Positions 9,023-16,877 of a stretch of DNA of 64,000 nt are shown here, in pieces. The stretch is from positions 1-64,000 of the forward strand of contig NZ_QGNY01000007.1 of NCBI RefSeq assembly GCF_003173575.1. Direction: 5' to 3'. The first letter of the stretch is position 1, and every line of letters starts with the position of its first letter. A program made the translations under genes and the position numbers. Source of the DNA: Pedobacter paludis (GTDB lineage Bacteria; Bacteroidota; Bacteroidia; Sphingobacteriales; Sphingobacteriaceae). The notes under the pieces are model-generated. The model was not told where the DNA came from and searched no databases. It saw nothing but the letters and a program-made list of their open reading frames with translations.

Positions 9023-9835
9023 ATGCACTTACGAGAAATTTATCCCAGTCCTGCACTCAGCCAGTTCATCAGGCTGTATCGGATCATAGATTTTGAATTT
9101 CAGCATTCGCTCCCCATACCTCCAAAGGCTTATTCTCCCAGGCCCGAACAATGCCTGCAGTTTTTCCCTTGTCCAACGCTGATCGAATATCAAGGAAGAA
9201 AGGTGAAGCCCAAGAATGCGCTGCTGATTGGTCAGCATACCATCGTGAACCAACGGACCGTGTTTAAAAAGTTCCTCTCCCTACAGGTGGTCTTTCAGCC
9301 AGATGCTTTGCACAGGTTACTAGGGCTTTCGCTTGAGGAACTAACGAATGAATCCATCGAGGCGGAACTTGTGCTGGGCAGTGAGGTTGAATCGGTTAAT
9401 GATCAATTGTACCATTCTAGAGACCACCGGCATATGATTCAGATTGTGGAATCCTTCCTGTCGAAATTGTTCGGTAATACCCTGTATGATCCGCTGCCCA
9501 TCGATCGCATGACGCGACTGATGCTTGAGCCCACGCAGCATTTAGATTGGTATGTATCGAATGCCTGCCTTTCTCACCGGCAGTTCGACCGCAAATTTAT
9601 ACAGCGGGCGGGCATTTCTCCTAAGGAGTATCTCAGAGTTGTACGCTTTGACCAGGCCTACCGGATGAAAAACGCTTACCCTGAAATGAGCTGGTTTAAT
9701 ATTGCAGTGGCCTGCGGTTATTATGATTATCAGCACCTGAGTAAAGAAACGAAGGCTTTCACCGGTCAAACGCCATCATCCTTTTTTTCGATGGGTTCTC
9801 CGGAAAGACTTCTTGGTACTGAGGAGGTGTATTAA
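9023..9835 (+). CDS. AraC-family transcription regulator (DUF6597-type sensor)
   Basis: The protein has 270 residues; the start ATG 9023 has a good AAGGAG ribosome-binding site 6 bp upstream. The N-terminal half (about 1-150) resembles the DUF6597 sensor seen in many Bacteroidota AraC proteins. The C-terminal half has the two helix-turn-helix units of AraC regulators: LSHRQFDRKFIQRAGISPKEY in shape, then W-F-N-I-A-V-A-C-G-Y-Y-D-Y-Q-H-L-S-K-E. It probably senses a small molecule or stress signal. The cupin gene 67 bp downstream on the same strand is a likely target or operon partner. Confidence 0.85.
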   Translation: MHLREIYPSPALSQFIRLYRIIDFEFQHSLPIPPKAYSPRPEQCLQFFPCPTLIEYQGRKVKPKNALLIGQHTIVNQRTVFKKFLSLQVVFQPDALHRLLGLSLEELTNESIEAELVLGSEVESVNDQLYHSRDHRHMIQIVESFLSKLFGNTLYDPLPIDRMTRLMLEPTQHLDWYVSNACLSHRQFDRKFIQRAGISPKEYLRVVRFDQAYRMKNAYPEMSWFNIAVACGYYDYQHLSKETKAFTGQTPSSFFSMGSPERLLGTEEVY

Positions 9836-9902
9836 AATGTCCATTTTCTACCACTAAAGCGTTCGCCAGTTTGCCGATTTTTGTCTGTCAAAAGACGATA
9901 AA

Positions 9903-10454
9903 ATGGAAAGAAAAAAATTCATACAACAGGGTATTGGCGCAGTAGCATTACTGGCGCTTGGCAAAAATGCAATTGCGGCTAACGCTTCGGCAAAAAAGCC
10001 TTTTAAGATCGATGCCGGCAAAGGTAGGTTCAACGAATCCTTTCTCTACAAGGGCAAAAATCCAAATGACATCAAAATTTCAGGAAAGGATACCGATGGG
10101 CAGGTTGCGCTATTTGAATACATTGGCCATGAAAAAATAGGGCCTTCCTATCATGTTCATTTTGACCAGGACGAGGTGTTCTATGTGGTCTCGGGCAATT
10201 ACCGCTTTGTGGTGGACGGCGAGACCTTACTGATGGGTCCGGGCGATACCATATTCCTACCTCGAAATATCCCACATACCTGGATACAGCAAAGTGACGA
10301 GGGAAAGTTGATTTATTTTGTTCAGCCTGCAGGTAAGGCGGAGGATTTTTTCAGGACCATGAGTAACCTGAAAGGAATACCTACAAAAGCGCAGATCGAA
10401 AAAATCCATGAAGAATGTGGAATGAAAATCGTTGGACCTGCATTAACACTGTAA
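9903..10454 (+). CDS. Exported cupin-domain protein
   Basis: The protein has 183 residues. Residues 1-26 are basic then hydrophobic and end in an Ala-rich stretch, which looks like a signal peptide. A single cupin barrel follows, with likely metal ligands H84, H86, E91 and H125 (HVHFDQDE, then NIPHTW). Such small cupins range from dioxygenases and isomerases to sugar-binding proteins, so the substrate cannot be read from sequence. The gene follows the AraC regulator closely and is probably controlled by it. Confidence 0.75.
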   Translation: MERKKFIQQGIGAVALLALGKNAIAANASAKKPFKIDAGKGRFNESFLYKGKNPNDIKISGKDTDGQVALFEYIGHEKIGPSYHVHFDQDEVFYVVSGNYRFVVDGETLLMGPGDTIFLPRNIPHTWIQQSDEGKLIYFVQPAGKAEDFFRTMSNLKGIPTKAQIEKIHEECGMKIVGPALTL

Positions 10455-10537
10455 CTGGTGACATAACCAGCGATTTAATCAGTATCAATTTATTTTGATT
10501 TATTAAACTGGTCATATTTTTCCTGTTTTGTGCCGGG

Positions 10538-10897
10538 CTAACTTTGTGTTAACAAAAAAGAAAAAAATATGGTAATGTATAGGTGCTCTTTATCCCGGAT
10601 GCTTTTAATTAGCTTGACTTTTAGCTGATATTTTTGCATCAGGCTTTCACATTCTTCCCTGGTGTCTTCATGCAGGCTTCCCTTAACTGTAATTGGCCAT
10701 GTCTGGTTAAAAAACTCAGTTTTCTTTTTTGTATAGGGTAAGAAGGCCAGTACAATGAGATATGGATGCTCCCGCAGGCAGTGCCGAAGTAATAGCCGCC
10801 ACCGATGCCAGCGACCGCCGAGAAAGAAAAGTTTCGATCTTTTATGCGAGCGAATCGCTATTTCTTTTCTACTCCATTTATTCTTAGTCTTGTCCAA
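10538..10897 (-). CDS. Doubtful small reading frame, possibly a gene remnant
   Basis: The 119-codon frame overlaps the end of the upstream lipoprotein gene by 40 bp out of frame. The first 45 residues are unusually rich in Arg and Leu and look like shadow coding. The second half (roughly 55-115) has a more natural composition and codon use, and could be the tail of a decayed gene. No motif was recognised. Confidence 0.2.
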   Translation of the reverse strand: MDKTKNKWSRKEIAIRSHKRSKLFFLGGRWHRWRLLLRHCLREHPYLIVLAFLPYTKKKTEFFNQTWPITVKGSLHEDTREECESLMQKYQLKVKLIKSIRDKEHLYITIFFSFLLTQS

Positions 10898-11406
10898 TTG
10901 CCAGGGAAGCCCTGCCCTTTGATATAACTTACCAGATATGGGTGACCTTTCAGATTGGGGTGATAGATATAGTCAAAAGAAAAGCTGATCTTGGTATCTG
11001 TCTTCTCGGTAATGGTGACTTCCTGATCAATGTCACTGCCCTGACCGGTGGTGAAGAACTTATCGCCTATTTTGCCGTTAAAACTGCCCTGCTGGATTTG
11101 CATAGTCGGATATTTTGGATCGCTGGCGATCAGTTTACCGCTTTCATCGATGCGCAGGTATGATATGGCTATCCCGTCCCCGCCAACGAGTGAGTAAAAC
11201 TGGTAATATAATTTTCCGCTGATCATCACGCTATCCTTGATTTCGGTGTAGTTTTCTTTGTTCATATACCAGAGGTTACCAACCTGCATCGGAAGAAAGG
11301 AATTTACCTCTGCTGCAGTGCGGACGAGTGTCTGCTTTTTACAGGCGGTGAGCGTGGCTGCGAACAGCAGAATTAAAAGCGTGGTCTTTAGGGCGTTGTT
11401 TTTCAT
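10858..11406 (-). CDS. Putative lipoprotein
   Basis: The 182-residue protein has a signal peptide ending in the lipobox LTAC, with Cys22 as the lipidated residue, followed by KK. The mature part starts with E-V-N-S-F-L-P-M-Q-V-G-N-L-W-Y, an opening I associate with Bacteroidota outer-membrane lipoproteins of unknown role, and is rich in beta strands. It probably sits in the outer membrane facing the periplasm. There is no obvious operon partner. Function unknown. Confidence 0.7.
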   Translation of the reverse strand: MKNNALKTTLLILLFAATLTACKKQTLVRTAAEVNSFLPMQVGNLWYMNKENYTEIKDSVMISGKLYYQFYSLVGGDGIAISYLRIDESGKLIASDPKYPTMQIQQGSFNGKIGDKFFTTGQGSDIDQEVTITEKTDTKISFSFDYIYHPNLKGHPYLVSYIKGQGFPGNWTRLRINGVEKK

Positions 11407-11565
11407 TGTTGGTTCCTTTTCAGCTTAAACGGGCGAAAAGCACTGGATGCTACAGATAACGGCAATTATTTGTTGTCTTTGATTTTCAGACATCTTAATG
11501 GTGTTTTTATTTATGGAGTGTACACTAGAACTGGCCGGTCTTTTCAGGATCAAGAAAATATTGGT

Positions 11566-12972
11566 TTAGCCTTTCGGTTTTATCTTTTTAATCAAGTTAA
11601 TGGCCCTGCTCCATTTCGGATAAATTTCGATGGGCTTAGGGTAACCCTTGAACTGGTGCTCCCAGGGAATCAATACTTCCAGGTTATTCGCTGTTTTGAG
11701 CTCCGGGATCCAGTGCCGGATGAAATCCTGCGCCTTATATTTATTGGACTGGTTAACCGGGTCGGTGTAGCAGATCTCAAAGGCCTGCACGTGCCAGTTC
11801 ATCCAGTTCGAGCTTACGTCGTAATCGATGGGTTTGGACTCGAAATATGCAGCTCCCCAGGTCCAGTCTATCTTTAGGTCATGCACGAAATAGCTCGCGC
11901 AGTTGACCCTGCCCCTATTGCTCATGAAACCGGTCCGGTTCAACTGCCTCATATGGGCGTCGATAAAGGGAATGCCGGTCTTGCCCTCGCGCCATTTCTT
12001 GAATTTAGTCGGATCGTTTTCCCGGGCATAGGTTTTGTTTTTGTAGCCATTTGGTCTTAAAGATCTGATCCCCAAAGCGCATGGACTTAAAGCTAAAATA
12101 GTCCCGCCAGACCAGCTCAAAGATCAGCCACCAGGTGCTCTGGTTCTTTTTGATTTTCTCTTCGTATGCTTTTACCTTTTCATCGATTTCCCTTGGTGAT
12201 ATGCAGCCCAAGGCTAAATAGGGCGAAAACTTGGAACTGTAGCCCATGCCTTCGGACTGGTTTCTGCTCCAGCGGTAATGGGTCAGTTCCTCGGATCTGA
12301 ACGTGTAGTATTCCAGTCTTTCCAGCGCGGCATCTTCACCGCCATTGACGAATAGGTCTGGCGGGTTTGTATTCCTTTAAGGTGAAGCCATAATCCTTGT
12401 AAGAGGGGAATCTGGTGGCCTTGACCTTTTTAATTGGGTTTAGCTTTTTTGGGATGTCGAGGGTTTTCCTGGGCTCAGACTCCTTTCCGGCAGGAATGCG
12501 GTAGGCCTGACTGGTCAGGGGAATCTTGGCGGTAGAAAATGGGATATCGTCTTTATGGTACAGCGTCTTGCCCCAGAAAAAATGGAACTCCGTTTCAGGG
12601 AGTTCTTCCCTTAAGCTTTTGATGCGGTTCAACTCATAATTGGCATACTCCTCTTCTGCATAGATATCGGTAATCTGAAATTGTTGAACGAGTTCAGGAA
12701 TGGTAGTTCGTGCGGATTCGATGCCGATAGTGAGTTGCCCACCGATTAGCTTCAGGTTAGCCTTGAGGTTATTAACCGACTGTTCCAAAAATCTAAAACG
12801 GTTGATGTCTGCCTTTGGGAAACCCAGATCATGGTTTTCGAAGTCTGATTTTTCCAGGCAGTAACAGCAGAGCACTTCACTGCATTCCTGTTGCGCGGTG
12901 ACCAGGGCTTTGTTGTCGTGCAGCCGCAGATCGTTTTTAAACCAGATAAGTCCCCGTTTTTTTTGTTTTCAT
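11566..12972 (-). pseudogene. Cryptochrome DASH/photolyase gene broken by three 1-nt shifts
   Basis: Joining three frames gives a near full-length (about 468 residues) cryptochrome-DASH-like protein, from MKTKKRGLIWFKNDLRLHDN at 12972 to the stop at 11566. Recognisable pieces are the photolyase N-terminus, the FAD-binding part GIPFIDAHMRQLNRTGFMSN and the DASH-typical SSNWMNWHVQAFE. Each break looks like one extra base: in the A8 run at 12957-12964 (coding strand), near 12362-12365, and in the AAA at 12050-12052. DASH proteins repair UV dimers in single-stranded DNA or act as light sensors. Either this copy is dead or the assembly has indel errors in short runs. Confidence 0.85.
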
Positions 12973-13273
12973 GTGTTCCGTGTTTTCCCTTATGGTCAGA
13001 AAAGATTGCCCCGCTGTCACTCTCTTCCCAACAATAGGCATCGTTTAGTCTGACATTTAAGCTAAACAATATGAAGAGCGGAAATGTTGCATCACCTTTT
13101 TTCTTAATAGCCAACTTCTTCTCCTTTCCAAGCTGGGCGCTGAATTTTATCCGATTTTACCGCGTAAAAAAAACTGGAATCGGATAAGGGTCTGGGTGTT
13201 CGGGTAAGTTGTTTTTGCACCGACTGTTTCATTCGGAACTGTGGAGTTTTGCTAGACAATTAAAAATCTTAGT

Positions 13274-13855
13274 ATGAAACGAAATCCAATTTTAGCATCA
13301 GAATCCTTTATGTCATCCGCCAAAAGGTTCTACTTTTTTGATTTGAAATTAGCCGCAAACATGCGCTATTACCTCCAGATCACCCGTAGCGATCTTCGGG
13401 AAGATGGCAGTTACCAGCGGCACGTTATGATTGTTTTTGAAAGTGATTTCCCTGAGTTTATCTCGGGATTCACCTCGCTATTCTCCATGATGAGCTATTA
13501 TGCCCGTGGTTATCAAAACTCGAAAGCCATTCTGCAGGAGCATCGCCAGTCCAGGGGAATAAAATCCCTGCCTGAAGAAGCAAGGCCACGGGAGCGCATG
13601 TACGACCAGGGCGCAGCTGCGCTGAGCGATTGTGAGCTTCTTGCTATTCTCCTCGGTGCAGGCTCTCCTGGCGAAACCGCGCTGGAACTTGCAGCACGCA
13701 TCATTACAGGGCATGGTGGAGAAATAGATGGATTGAAAGGCTGCAGCTTTGCTTCCCTATGCCGATACAAAGGCATGGGTCTGGCTAAAGGCTGCGCGGT
13801 CATGGCGGCGCTGGAGCTCGCGAAAAGGATCAGTGCCGGGGCAGCCAGTCGCTGA
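13274..13855 (+). CDS. Fusion of a PUR-alpha (DUF3276) domain and the RadC N-terminal domain
   Basis: The protein has 193 residues. Residues about 13-78 match the PUR-alpha-like DUF3276 nucleic-acid-binding domain (SSAKRFYFFDLKL, then YYLQITRSDLREDGSYQRH). From about residue 80 the sequence changes to the helix-hairpin-helix N-terminal region of RadC (ARPRERMYDQGAAALSDCEL, then LLAILLGAGSPGETALELA). The protein ends where the RadC JAB1/MPN metalloprotease-like domain would begin, so that domain is absent. Normal RadC has about 230 residues and no PUR domain. Both halves predict binding to DNA or RNA. Single copy on the plus strand with no close operon partner. Confidence 0.75.
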   Translation: MKRNPILASESFMSSAKRFYFFDLKLAANMRYYLQITRSDLREDGSYQRHVMIVFESDFPEFISGFTSLFSMMSYYARGYQNSKAILQEHRQSRGIKSLPEEARPRERMYDQGAAALSDCELLAILLGAGSPGETALELAARIITGHGGEIDGLKGCSFASLCRYKGMGLAKGCAVMAALELAKRISAGAASR

Positions 13856-13941
13856 AAGCCCGGGTGCATGACCGCATTTAGGGAAATCGGTACCCTATCG
13901 AAATAAAAAAAATGAAATCAACTTAACTGGAGGCGCAACCG

Positions 13942-14400
13942 GTGAAAGGGCGCAACATCATTATGGAATCTTTAGATCTGAACAGTACTAAAATCTTCTG
14001 CGAACTGTTGGAACGCATGAACGGAAAAGGGCATTGTAAATTACTCAGTCCGGGCTACACGCCCCTGACCATCGAAAAACTGGGCGGAAAATTCTCCAGT
14101 ATCTGGGGTAAGGGGCACTTTTATAGCCTCTGCCATTACTGCAAACGTCAAGGGGATTTGATGCAGGACCCGGAGATGTGCTTTCTGGTGGTGGACAACC
14201 GGGAGTTTCCGCAAGATTTTGAGTCGGTGCACATCCTGCCCTATAGTTTTCAAAATGCACTGCTTGGGATTTATGAGGAAAGCATCACCTTTCTGAGTGA
14301 CAGCGTTGGCGTATTTTTACCAAGAAAGCATAGTGAGCATCTGGACTTCGCAACGATGTGGCTTGAGAATATAAAGTTTCAGTTTCCGGTCGCGACATAA
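13942..14400 (+). CDS. DUF6908-like protein, paralogue 1
   Basis: The frame has 152 residues from GTG 13942, which has a GGAGG 8 bp upstream; ATG 13963 (MESLDLNSTKIFCELLERM) is the alternative. The central segment KRQGDLMQDPEMCFLVVDNR matches the second protein at 15305 (RQGDYLLKNPEMTFMMIDGR), so the two are paralogues. The pattern resembles DUF6908 proteins common on mobile DNA. No catalytic motif is visible and the function is unknown. A shared GGAGGCGC sequence precedes both paralogues. Confidence 0.65.
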   Translation: MKGRNIIMESLDLNSTKIFCELLERMNGKGHCKLLSPGYTPLTIEKLGGKFSSIWGKGHFYSLCHYCKRQGDLMQDPEMCFLVVDNREFPQDFESVHILPYSFQNALLGIYEESITFLSDSVGVFLPRKHSEHLDFATMWLENIKFQFPVAT

Positions 14401-14463
14401 ACAACAGGCATCGGATTGTTCTTTTTACTTTGACTCATTGAGGAAGTGAGTCCGACAGGCGTT

Positions 14464-14871
14464 TTAAATCTTCGCCTGGTCCGGAAAATCTTTGACAAAG
14501 GTGAAGGTCTCCCCAACACAGATACATATTTCAAACATGCAGAACCAGGTCATGCCCTGACTGTCTGTGAACGAACTGGTACAGAACCGGGGATTGACCC
14601 CCATAAGAAGAAACTCCTCGGTTTTCATCGTTCCGCTCACATCAGCTTCCATTGGTCGGCGATATACCTTTTTTAGCAGTTCGTAGTTTTTTTTGATGAT
14701 CCGGAAAATTTCCGGAGTATTTTCGTGTTCTTCGATTTTCTCAGCTGCCCGTTTTCTTCGGTTGAAGTTGTTCCGGCAGCTGTCATTGCAGAAACGCTGA
14801 TCGCTCCGCCCATGCAATACCCTGCCGCAGTAGTCACATGTTTTCCTGGTCTGAGCTATATCCGGGTTCAT
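14464..14871 (-). CDS. Small zinc-ribbon protein
   Basis: The 135-residue protein begins with a four-cysteine zinc ribbon (CDYCGRVLHGRSDQRFCNDS, residues 12-31, C12, C15, C28 and C32). A basic, charged helix (about 36-66) follows, then a beta-rich tail. Similar small ribbon proteins are frequent in Bacteroidota genomes and mobile elements, without known function; DNA or RNA binding is a reasonable guess. It stands alone on the minus strand between the two DUF6908-like genes. Confidence 0.65.
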   Translation of the reverse strand: MNPDIAQTRKTCDYCGRVLHGRSDQRFCNDSCRNNFNRRKRAAEKIEEHENTPEIFRIIKKNYELLKKVYRRPMEADVSGTMKTEEFLLMGVNPRFCTSSFTDSQGMTWFCMFEICICVGETFTFVKDFPDQAKI

Positions 14872-15304
14872 CGGTAATTAACTGGTTATTTGATAAATGT
14901 ACGACTTTATAGCATAAGGTTGTAGGCTGCTTTTCGTGTTTTTTTTCTAAGCTGGCAGTCATCCCCGCCTGTCCGCTTTCGCGGGACGGAAAGTCCGGGG
15001 GCTTAGGTTCTTGCTGGATGATTGGAGGCGTGCTTTGGACAAGTAACTTTTCTGGCTTGTTTACGCAACAAATTTCTGATCCGCAGCTTCGCGCGGCAAG
15101 GCGGCTCCGCTTTGCTGCGCTTGTTTTGCAAAAAAAATCTCCAGCCCTCCGGGTCGTATTTTTTGTGCAAAAGCCTTGACCGGACTTACTGCTTTGATCA
15201 GGTGAGGGTGCTTAACAAAAAGCCAGAAAAGGCTCCTGCCGAAAGGGAGTAGGTAGGTTGAATTACTGATTAAAAGTGGAGGCGCTATTCGTCCAGCAAG
15301 AAAA
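14872..15304. repeat. Gene-free segment with two strong hairpins
   Basis: No gene is supported here. At 15091-15120 an almost perfect palindrome forms a stem of 14 pairs with a 2-base loop (arms GCGCGGCAAGGCGG and CCGCTTTGCTGCGC, pairing with G-U wobbles as RNA). At 15124-15172 a second stem pairs TTTTGCAAAAAAAAT with ATTTTTTGTGCAAAA around a GC-rich loop. A third structured piece lies near 14966-15003. These look like a mobile-element-associated repeat rather than coding DNA, although a 76-codon frame crosses them. Confidence 0.5.
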
Positions 15305-15757
15305 ATGAAAATCTATTGTTTAAACCCAGAATGCACTGCGATACTCTGCAGGTTGATTGAACTCGCCCAAAGCAGACCTGGTCAAAAACTTGAAAACGGT
15401 TCACACCCGTCCCTTGAGATCAATCTGTTGGGAACTTATTCAAATGCGGGCTTTGGAGCGGCTACTTTATTCACCCTCGGCCAGCATATCCGGCAGGGCG
15501 ACTATCTGCTGAAAAATCCCGAAATGACCTTTATGATGATCGATGGCAGACAACATGCGGATGGTTACGAATTTGTAGTCGCAACGCCATGCCGTTTTAT
15601 CAATGAGGCGGTTGATGTTTTTGAGGATAGTATCGAATTTCAGAACGACAGCGACGGCATGGCCATCAATGAACTGGATCTTCACCGCAAACATATTGCC
15701 TTTGCAGAAAACTGGCTGGAAAAATTGGAGGGACAAGGGTTTCTGGACCCGTTTTAG
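15305..15757 (+). CDS. DUF6908-like protein, paralogue 2
   Basis: The 150-residue protein starts at ATG 15305 (MKIYCLNPECTAILCRLIEL). It is a paralogue of the protein at 13942-14400: both share the order of an N-terminal helix, a G-x-x-x-x-L-x-H region, the G-D-x-x-x-x-P-E-M-x-F-x-x-x-D core and a C-terminal H-x-x-F-A-x-x-W-L-E helix. GGAGGCGC lies about 20 bp upstream, as before paralogue 1. The function is unknown. Two diverged copies inside one island suggest a role in the element's own biology rather than in host metabolism. Confidence 0.65.
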   Translation: MKIYCLNPECTAILCRLIELAQSRPGQKLENGSHPSLEINLLGTYSNAGFGAATLFTLGQHIRQGDYLLKNPEMTFMMIDGRQHADGYEFVVATPCRFINEAVDVFEDSIEFQNDSDGMAINELDLHRKHIAFAENWLEKLEGQGFLDPF

Positions 15758-15910
15758 GCTGTTGTTTTATGCACGCTGGGATGGGTTTGGCCTATTCCAG
15801 CGTGATAATTTGTGCTGAATGCGGCCGGTGTTAAAAATCGCGGCCCTTATGGGAATTGAGGAGTGGGAAGAAAGTGATCATTGATCAGAAATAACCTGTT
15901 CGGAAAGATT

Positions 15911-16507
15911 TTATTTGTTCTCCTTGCGCCAGCGTTTGGCAGGCCGTTTGACCGGTCGGATGGAGAAAACAGATTTACGTGTCTGAGGGTAAAGTCTCGG
16001 CGCCAGAGCGGTGGCGCTGTAAGCGGTACCGAGTTCCGAACCGACAATTGTTAAACCGCTGGTGCGATCAATGAAGGTAATGCCGCTGAGTTTTCCGTAC
16101 TTGTCCTTTTTGATCCTGGTTTCAATGCCCTGGATCTTTAGCTCCAGGCTAAAGCGGTAAATGGTGAGCTCGCTGAAACGGGACAGGATTTCGTTGATCC
16201 CGGTCCTGATGCGTTTTCTGCTCTCCATCTTCGCCATATGGAGTAAGCTGCCTGTTAAGGGCTGGCCTTTGCTTTTTCCAGTTTTGGGAGGATAAAACAA
16301 CCGGGGCTGGACATGCGATTGTGGTGGCACGATTCCTTCCAGGGCGACAATACCGGGATGCTCGGTAAACAGTCTCCTGCAAACCTACCCTAAGGAGTCT
16401 GCATGGGATTCCTGCAAAAGCATATGAAGCTGTGCGAGGAGTTTTCGAGAGACACGGATAATGATGGCCTGGTTTAGGACATCTTCGGGGTTTGTCTTTT
16501 TGCCCAT
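15911..16507 (-). pseudogene. Mobilisation gene remnant (RHH-like start, relaxase-like tail)
   Basis: Reading from ATG 16507 gives MGKKTNPEDVLNQAIIIRVS, which resembles the ribbon-helix-helix start of mobilisation accessory proteins. An in-frame TAG at 16385-16387 interrupts it after residue 40. After the stop the same frame continues to 15911 and ends with KKDKYGKLSGITFIDRTSG and a basic tail, which resembles the C-terminus of Bacteroidota relaxases. The mix suggests an internal deletion that joined two mobilisation genes, plus a nonsense mutation. The call rests on motif resemblance only. Confidence 0.45.
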
Positions 16508-16663
16508 GGTGATGATAATTTAATTCCGGGCCTAAGATTGCCAAAAGAAAAACTTGGATATCCATAGTAGATAAATTGGGACTTTAGAGCGGCTATTCCT
16601 ACCCTAGTAGAGTGGCTATTTCCTTCACGCTAGTGATGTTTGCTTACTAAATGAGGAAATGAT

Positions 16664-16867
16664 TTGGAAAAGTTATTAAAAGCACGAAAGATAGACCCAA
16701 AGTTTGCCCAGGCATTTCTGGCGGAATACGGCACGCAGATTACTGTGGAACAAGCCAGCAGTATGCTGGTATTATTGGAAAAATTGAGTAAATTGGCATT
16801 GGAGGCGGTACTCGCGCAACCGCCCCATCAGGAACGCTCCCCATCGGGAGCAATGGTTAAACCTTAA
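16664..16867 (+). CDS. Small helical protein upstream of the serine recombinase
   Basis: The frame has 67 codons and only TTG 16664 is available as a start; an in-frame stop at 16652-16654 rules out a longer form, and an AGGA lies about 6 bp upstream. The product is helical (KARKIDPKFAQAFLAEYGTQ, then a Leu-rich helix). The gene ends 11 bp before the recombinase ATG, so the two are probably co-transcribed. A small acidic/helical partner of this kind could be a recombination directionality factor or regulator, but this is position-based inference. Confidence 0.5.
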   Translation: MEKLLKARKIDPKFAQAFLAEYGTQITVEQASSMLVLLEKLSKLALEAVLAQPPHQERSPSGAMVKP

Positions 16868-16877
16868 ATTTAATAAA

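Noticed and set aside
15022..15252. A 76-residue protein in the island hairpin region
   Set aside because: The frame runs through two strong hairpins and has the composition of a translated structured repeat.
16149..16565. A 138-residue minus-strand protein overlapping the mobilisation remnant
   Set aside because: It is frame-shifted relative to the sequence with RHH-like and relaxase-like motifs and has no motif itself.
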